Source: Lichenostomus cassidix
Lineage: Eukaryota > Chordata > Aves > Passeriformes > Meliphagidae
Length of the DNA: 64,000 nt
Assembly: GCA_008360975.2 (NCBI GenBank)
Contig: CM039182.1
Coordinates: forward strand, 54,262,491 to 54,326,490
Direction: 5' to 3'
This document shows positions 59,841-64,000 of the stretch, piece by piece. Each line of letters opens with the position of its first letter. Within the stretch, counting starts at the first letter, position 1. A model generated the notes under the pieces. The model was not told where the DNA came from and ran no database searches. It was given only the letters and a program-made list of their open reading frames with translations. The translations under genes were made by a program, and so were the position numbers.

Positions 59841-60421
59841 TGTTGAAAGATCCACCATAAAATTTTTTAATCAGCGGTTTTGTTCACCTTTGCCACAGGA
59901 AAAGGAATTTTAAGTTTCTTAAAATTAAGTTTCCAGGACGTGGTTCCACCAGGCAGGGTCTGATGAAATCAAGTTATCTACAGACTGGGAGTAGCCCAAA
60001 AGACAAGGGCCATCAGCGGCCATTAACAGAACATCAGCTACAAACCTCACCCCTGGCTGGTCAGAGACACCTGGTCTGGGAAAAGACAGATAAGAAAGAA
60101 GACCTAATTGGCATCAGAGGCAAAGAAATCTGGATCCAATAGAAAACCAAATACTAAGAACTATGCAACTTGAGACCAATAAACACGGAACCAATTCATT
60201 TCTATGAGTTTTGACTGTATAAAATATCGGAAAAATCTAGTAAAAGCCATGTCTCATGGAATGATTCTCTCTGCACACCCAGGCTATGTGTGGACGAGAT
60301 GATTTCTGTGGCACATCCTGGCCAGAACAACATCCTGGCCAGAAAATAAAGTAATGCCTTGACTCTCTAACATTAAAAATGTTGTTCTAGGGTTTTTGTT
60401 TTTCCTGCAGTTTCAGTAACA
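59841..60421 (+). mobile_element. Solo LTR, plus; same family as 4965-5613
   Basis: TGTTGAAAG to TTTCAGTAACA. TGTATAAAATAT near 60216, AATAAAG near 60346. 4 bp duplication AAAT (59837-59840 and 60422-60425). Confidence 0.8.
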
Positions 60422-60425
60422 AAAT

Positions 60426-61280
60426 GATCAGAAGTCCCACCTCTGGAGAAGGCCCAGGATGGTCAAGAGGTTTTTAAGGCTTAAAATGAGGCTAGCACAC
60501 ATCTTGACCCTACCTTTCTCTTGGAGTTTGTATTTGAATGCTGCTGGAACCCAGGAGTGCGTAGCTATAGGTATGCCTCTCTATGTATTTTCTTTCTTCT
60601 AATTCCCTCTTCTTGAAACATTTTGAGTAACTTAACATTGAATGGCTTTAAAGTTTGCCAAATTAATGGGCCAAATTAATGCTTTGCACAGTGTTTTATG
60701 TTGATTGGATGTTGTACTAAATCTTTTGCCGAAGTTCCCTGACTTTCTACAGTTTGCCAGTAAACTTTTGCCTTTTTTTGACCTCTTGAGAATATCCGGT
60801 CAGTATTTCTCCCGTATGTCTAACCCAGAGTACATGAACCACTGTAAAGTCCTTTTATTGGGGCCTTACACACAGGTGCTTACATAGAAGCAACAGAGGA
60901 GGAAAAGAGTGCACTGGCCGCACCATGCCCAGACTGGACTCTAGAACCTGGCAGAGTAAACTTAAAACAACACCTGAAGCTATGCAAGAGACACCATCAG
61001 CTCTCCACTGTACTTCCTAATGCATTTACTATGAGCTTCAATGGAAAACACCAATCCTGGCACAAAGTCGACCTGAGAGACACAAAAATTCAGAATCAAG
61101 TGGTCCTAGACACTCCAAATCCATTAACAGCAATGAAAATGCTACTTCAAACATGATAGGAAAGTCCATCTCTCTGATGTTCAACCATCATTATACAGGA
61201 CATTTCTAAAATGAAAAATACTAGACATTATTTCTACCAGAAGATGGTAAGTGAGCCAACTAGGCAAGGCTCCACTGAAC
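60426..61280. other. Unassigned spacer
   Basis: No gene or clear repeat end seen. Confidence 0.4.
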
Positions 61281-61965
61281 CTGCTATTTGTAAACAGTGA
61301 AGGACTGGTGGGTGGTGTGACAGTTGGAGGTTACCTTGTGCACAGTGATCATGTAATTATACCGAGTTTTTGATTCTTGGAGGAGTAAGGAAAGGGATCA
61401 GCAGAAACGCTACCTTGGACTTCTGGAAGGCGGACTCGGCCAGTTTGGGACGCTGGTTGACATAATTCATTGGAAAGCAGTCCTGAGGAAGCAAAGTGGT
61501 CCAGGAAGGCTGGACATTCTTGCAGAAGGAAATCTTAAAGGCATAGGACCAGGTTATCCCGATGTACTGAATGATGAACCATGGAAAAAAATACTGGCCT
61601 GGCTGAAAGAAGAGCATTGGCTGGAACTCAGGAAGATGGCTCAACAGCTCATGAAGAGTACAAGGATGCAGGGAGAAAACTAAAAGGGTCAAAGCCCAAG
61701 CAGAACTTAATCTGGCTTCTGCCATAAAACACAACAAAAAATGTTTTTACAAATACATCAGCAACAAAGGAGAGCTAAGGAGAATCTCCCTCCATTATTG
61801 GATGTGGGAGGTAACATAGTTACAAAGGATGAGATACTTAATGTCTTCTTCCCCTCAGTCTTTAATAGCAAGACCCATTGTTCTCCAGATACCCTGACCC
61901 TCGAGCTGGAAGACAGGAACAGAAGCAGGACAGGAACAGAATGAGGCTCCCACAATCCCGCAGAA
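61280..61965 (+). mobile_element. CR1 ORF2 remnant (plus), 5' part
   Basis: Endonuclease end and linker: KKCFYKYISNKGELRR near 61738-61790 is the usual CR1 FYKYI block, with DVGGNIVTKDEILNVFF after it. Stops throughout. The continuation lies at 62460-62710. Confidence 0.85.
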
Positions 61966-62459
61966 AATGGTCAGCAGCCTCCTACGATGTTACTCCCTGT
62001 GGGGAGACAGCAGGACCCGGCAGCCCCCTGAAACGAAGTCCCTGAGGCGTGTATCTCCACTGAGTTCGGGGTGGGCGGCCCCCGGGGTGCACTCAGCGTG
62101 GTGTGAGTCTCCAGTCACATAAATTCAACAGGAAATGAAGTAAGATGAAAGAACAAACTGGACCCATCTCCGTTCTGCCAGGGAAGTTTATCTGGGGTCC
62201 TTAGGTGGGGTTTGCAGGGGAGGAGAGAGGGGGAGGAAAGTGGGGGTAGGTCAGAGGGGCTGACAGCTTGAAGATGGGAGACCCCGAACTGATGCAGGCA
62301 TCAGCTTGTAAGGGAAAGGAAGGGTCCCGGAGCCAGTCCCGGGAGGTCTGAAGGCAAGACAGGCAAGGGAACACACCAATAGATTTCAGATACAGCAGGA
62401 TGCACATTTCAAAAAGAACCAGTAACATACAGAGCAGGGGAACAAAGGAAAGCCACATG
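61966..62459. mobile_element. Insertion splitting the CR1 copy, type unknown
   Basis: The CR1 reading is interrupted here and resumes after it at AGATTTGAAAATCACATTGC. The inserted DNA is GC- and purine-rich (GGGGAGGAGAGAGGGGGAGG near 62217). Class and exact ends not determined. Confidence 0.45.
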
Positions 62460-62715
62460 GAGATTTGAAAATCACATTGCTACACTGCTATGCCACTTAG
62501 AGATTTGTTAGTCTACAGAGCCAGATGAGATCCACTCAAGGGTACTGAAGGAGCTGGTAGAAGAGCTCACCAAGCCACTTGACAATCATTTATAGATGTC
62601 CTGGCTAACTGGGGAGGTGCCAGGTGACAGAAAGTTGGCGAATGTGATGCCCATCTACAACAAGGTCTAGAAGTAAGATCCTGGGAACTACAGTCCTGTA
62701 ACCCTAATGGCTCTC
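62460..62715 (+). mobile_element. CR1 ORF2 remnant (plus), RT start
   Basis: VLKELVEELTKPLDNHL then LTGEVPGDRKLANVMPIY and PGNYSPVTLM are the start of CR1 RT, with several stops. Confidence 0.87.
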
Positions 62716-63999
62716 CCCACATGAGCCACAGGGTCCTGCACTGCAATGTCAAGGCTGAGAACATCATCCTTGACCTGGCCACCAGTGAGGTGAAGCTGAT
62801 CAACTTCAGTTGCAGCACGTATCTAAAGGACATGCTGTACACCTAGTTTTCAGGTGAGCCCACACTGCGGCCTGGTCGGGCACCAAAGGTTTTCCTCTTT
62901 GCTAGGATGAGAATAATTCTTCAAGTTGCTTTTTTTCATGGAGGGTGGGTGGGGATGGATTCTGTGGCATGGGAGCCAGCTGGGACTGGTGTGGGGAGAA
63001 CCAGCCCAATAAAAACAACCCATGGAAGATAGCAGAGAGGCATTTGCAAAACCCTCATGCCAGCTGCTTTCATTTGCAGGCATGGAAGGGCTTGCAGTGT
63101 TCTACCTCCCTCCTCTACCTTGGCCTGTGATATTTTTCTTGACCAATGCAGGGGTGGGGGAAGATAAAAGGCAGTGTTTTCCCTACTCCTGCATGGGTGT
63201 TTTCCTTGCATGTAGTGGTTGAGCCTTCCCAGGTGTCCCTGTGCCCTCTTTCAGTGTCAGGGACTTTCTTTCACAACCCAAAGTTTGCCAACTAAAGTCA
63301 GGTGCTGGCAAGAAGGCAGCAGGTCAGATGCAGTCCTCGCATCTTCAGGGATGCCAGGCAAGGGCAGCATGGACCTGATGAGCTCCACCTGTATCCCACG
63401 CGAAAGCAGGTGTACAGCCCACCAGAGGGGATAATCTTCCAGTGCTACCATGGACATCCAGAGATTATCTGGTCCCTGGGCATTCTGCTTTATGAGATGG
63501 TCTATAGGTTCCGTCCCTTCAACAGAGATGAGGACATCATTCTGGGCCATTATCTTCTTCCCTCCATGGCTATCTTGCGCTGGTACCTGGCTTTGCATCA
63601 CAGGAGGAATAACAGTGTTGGGAAATTTCAGGTGGCACACAAACATTGTGCTCTTGCAACTAGAGATGAGGTTGATTTCCCATGGTTAGTTGGAGGAGCT
63701 GGCACATGTTCTACCATCCTGGTCTCCAAAACAGAGGATTGGGAGGTTTGGGTACAGCTGTGAGCATTTGAACTGTGGCCTAAGGCACTGAAGACCCTTG
63801 AAAAGAGGGGCCATTGACCAGCATCTTTTGGTTTCTCTCCCCAGAATGCCAGCACATTGTCAAATGGTGTTTATCCATGCATCCCTTGGACAGACCATCA
63901 TTTGGAAGACCTTTCAACCATTGTTGGCAGCAAGATGTTTGCCTGCCCCAGGAAACGGCTAAGATTCACCTCCCCCGCACAATAGGATCCAGAAAGTAA
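62716..63999 (+). pseudogene. PIM1-like kinase pseudogene, 3' exons
   Basis: Three exon relics. Exon 4 part (62716-62853) reads VLHCNVKAENIILDLATSEVK and LINFSC, i.e. HRD changed to HCN and DFG to NFS, with a TAG before donor G|GTGAGC. Exon 5 (about 63405-63570) reads QVYSPPEGI, WSLGILLYEMVYRFRPF. Exon 6 (63845-63999, acceptor TTTCTCTCCCCAG) reads [20 protein letters not shown], then [10 protein letters not shown] and a normal stop. Order and boundaries follow PIM1. The upstream part was replaced by CR1 sequence. Loss of catalytic Asp residues and the nonsense codon show it is dead. PIM1-like copies are numerous in passerines. Confidence 0.88.
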
Positions 64000-64000
64000 C

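Noticed and set aside
1..64000. CRISPR arrays, tRNA or rRNA genes
   Set aside because: No regularly spaced repeats, and no cloverleaf or rRNA-like stretch noticed by eye. A tRNAscan run would settle tRNAs.

Overview
The window reads as the T-cell receptor gamma (TRG) locus of a bird, very probably a songbird (passerine). The bird call rests on CR1 LINE fragments ending in the ATTCTATG-type tail, a dense load of avian-type ERVL, gammaretrovirus-like and ERVK-like elements, and a PIM1-like kinase pseudogene of the kind multiplied in passerine genomes. No species can be named from sequence alone.

Layout, all TRG parts on the + strand: four V segments at 3.2, 6.0, 11.9 and 15.8 kb (the first two broken, the last two open), each with a leader exon, a short intron, a V exon and a 23-spacer recombination signal (RSS). 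Then comes a 9 kb minus-strand ERVL provirus (about 16,993-25,963) carrying nested LTRs. Four J segments follow at 26.96, 27.84, 29.06 and 31.23 kb, each behind a 12-spacer RSS, and then one constant gene of three exons (34,403-34,693; about 36,088-36,141; 36,870-37,013) with a poly(A) signal near 37,740. V(D)J recombination would join V3 or V4 to any J under the 12/23 rule; the J donor, phase 1, then splices to the C gene. C exon 1 gives the Ig domain, exon 2 the connecting peptide with a cysteine, and exon 3 the membrane segment with the conserved lysine.

From 37.8 to 43 kb there is little I recognise, apart from a palindromic Myb/RUNX-like site cluster near 39.0-39.1 kb (possible 3' enhancer) and one possible minus-strand coding exon near 43 kb. 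From 43.5 to 60.4 kb the window is a graveyard of LTR elements. It includes a plus-strand gammaretrovirus-like provirus (45,881-55,843) with decayed gag, pro, pol and env, three foreign LTRs nested in it, a minus-strand provirus fragment abutting its 3' end, and an inverted pair of roughly 600 bp LTRs. The last 3 kb hold CR1 ORF2 remnants and the 3' exons of a dead PIM-like kinase.

For seven solo LTRs I could find flanking target-site duplications by eye (four perfect 5-6 bp or 4 bp pairs in several families, others with one mismatch), which fixes their ends. The most unusual unexplained item is a duplicated Cys/Trp-rich module on the minus strand at 55.84-56.6 kb, inside the leader of the truncated provirus. 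No similarity search was possible; family calls are from motifs and layout.
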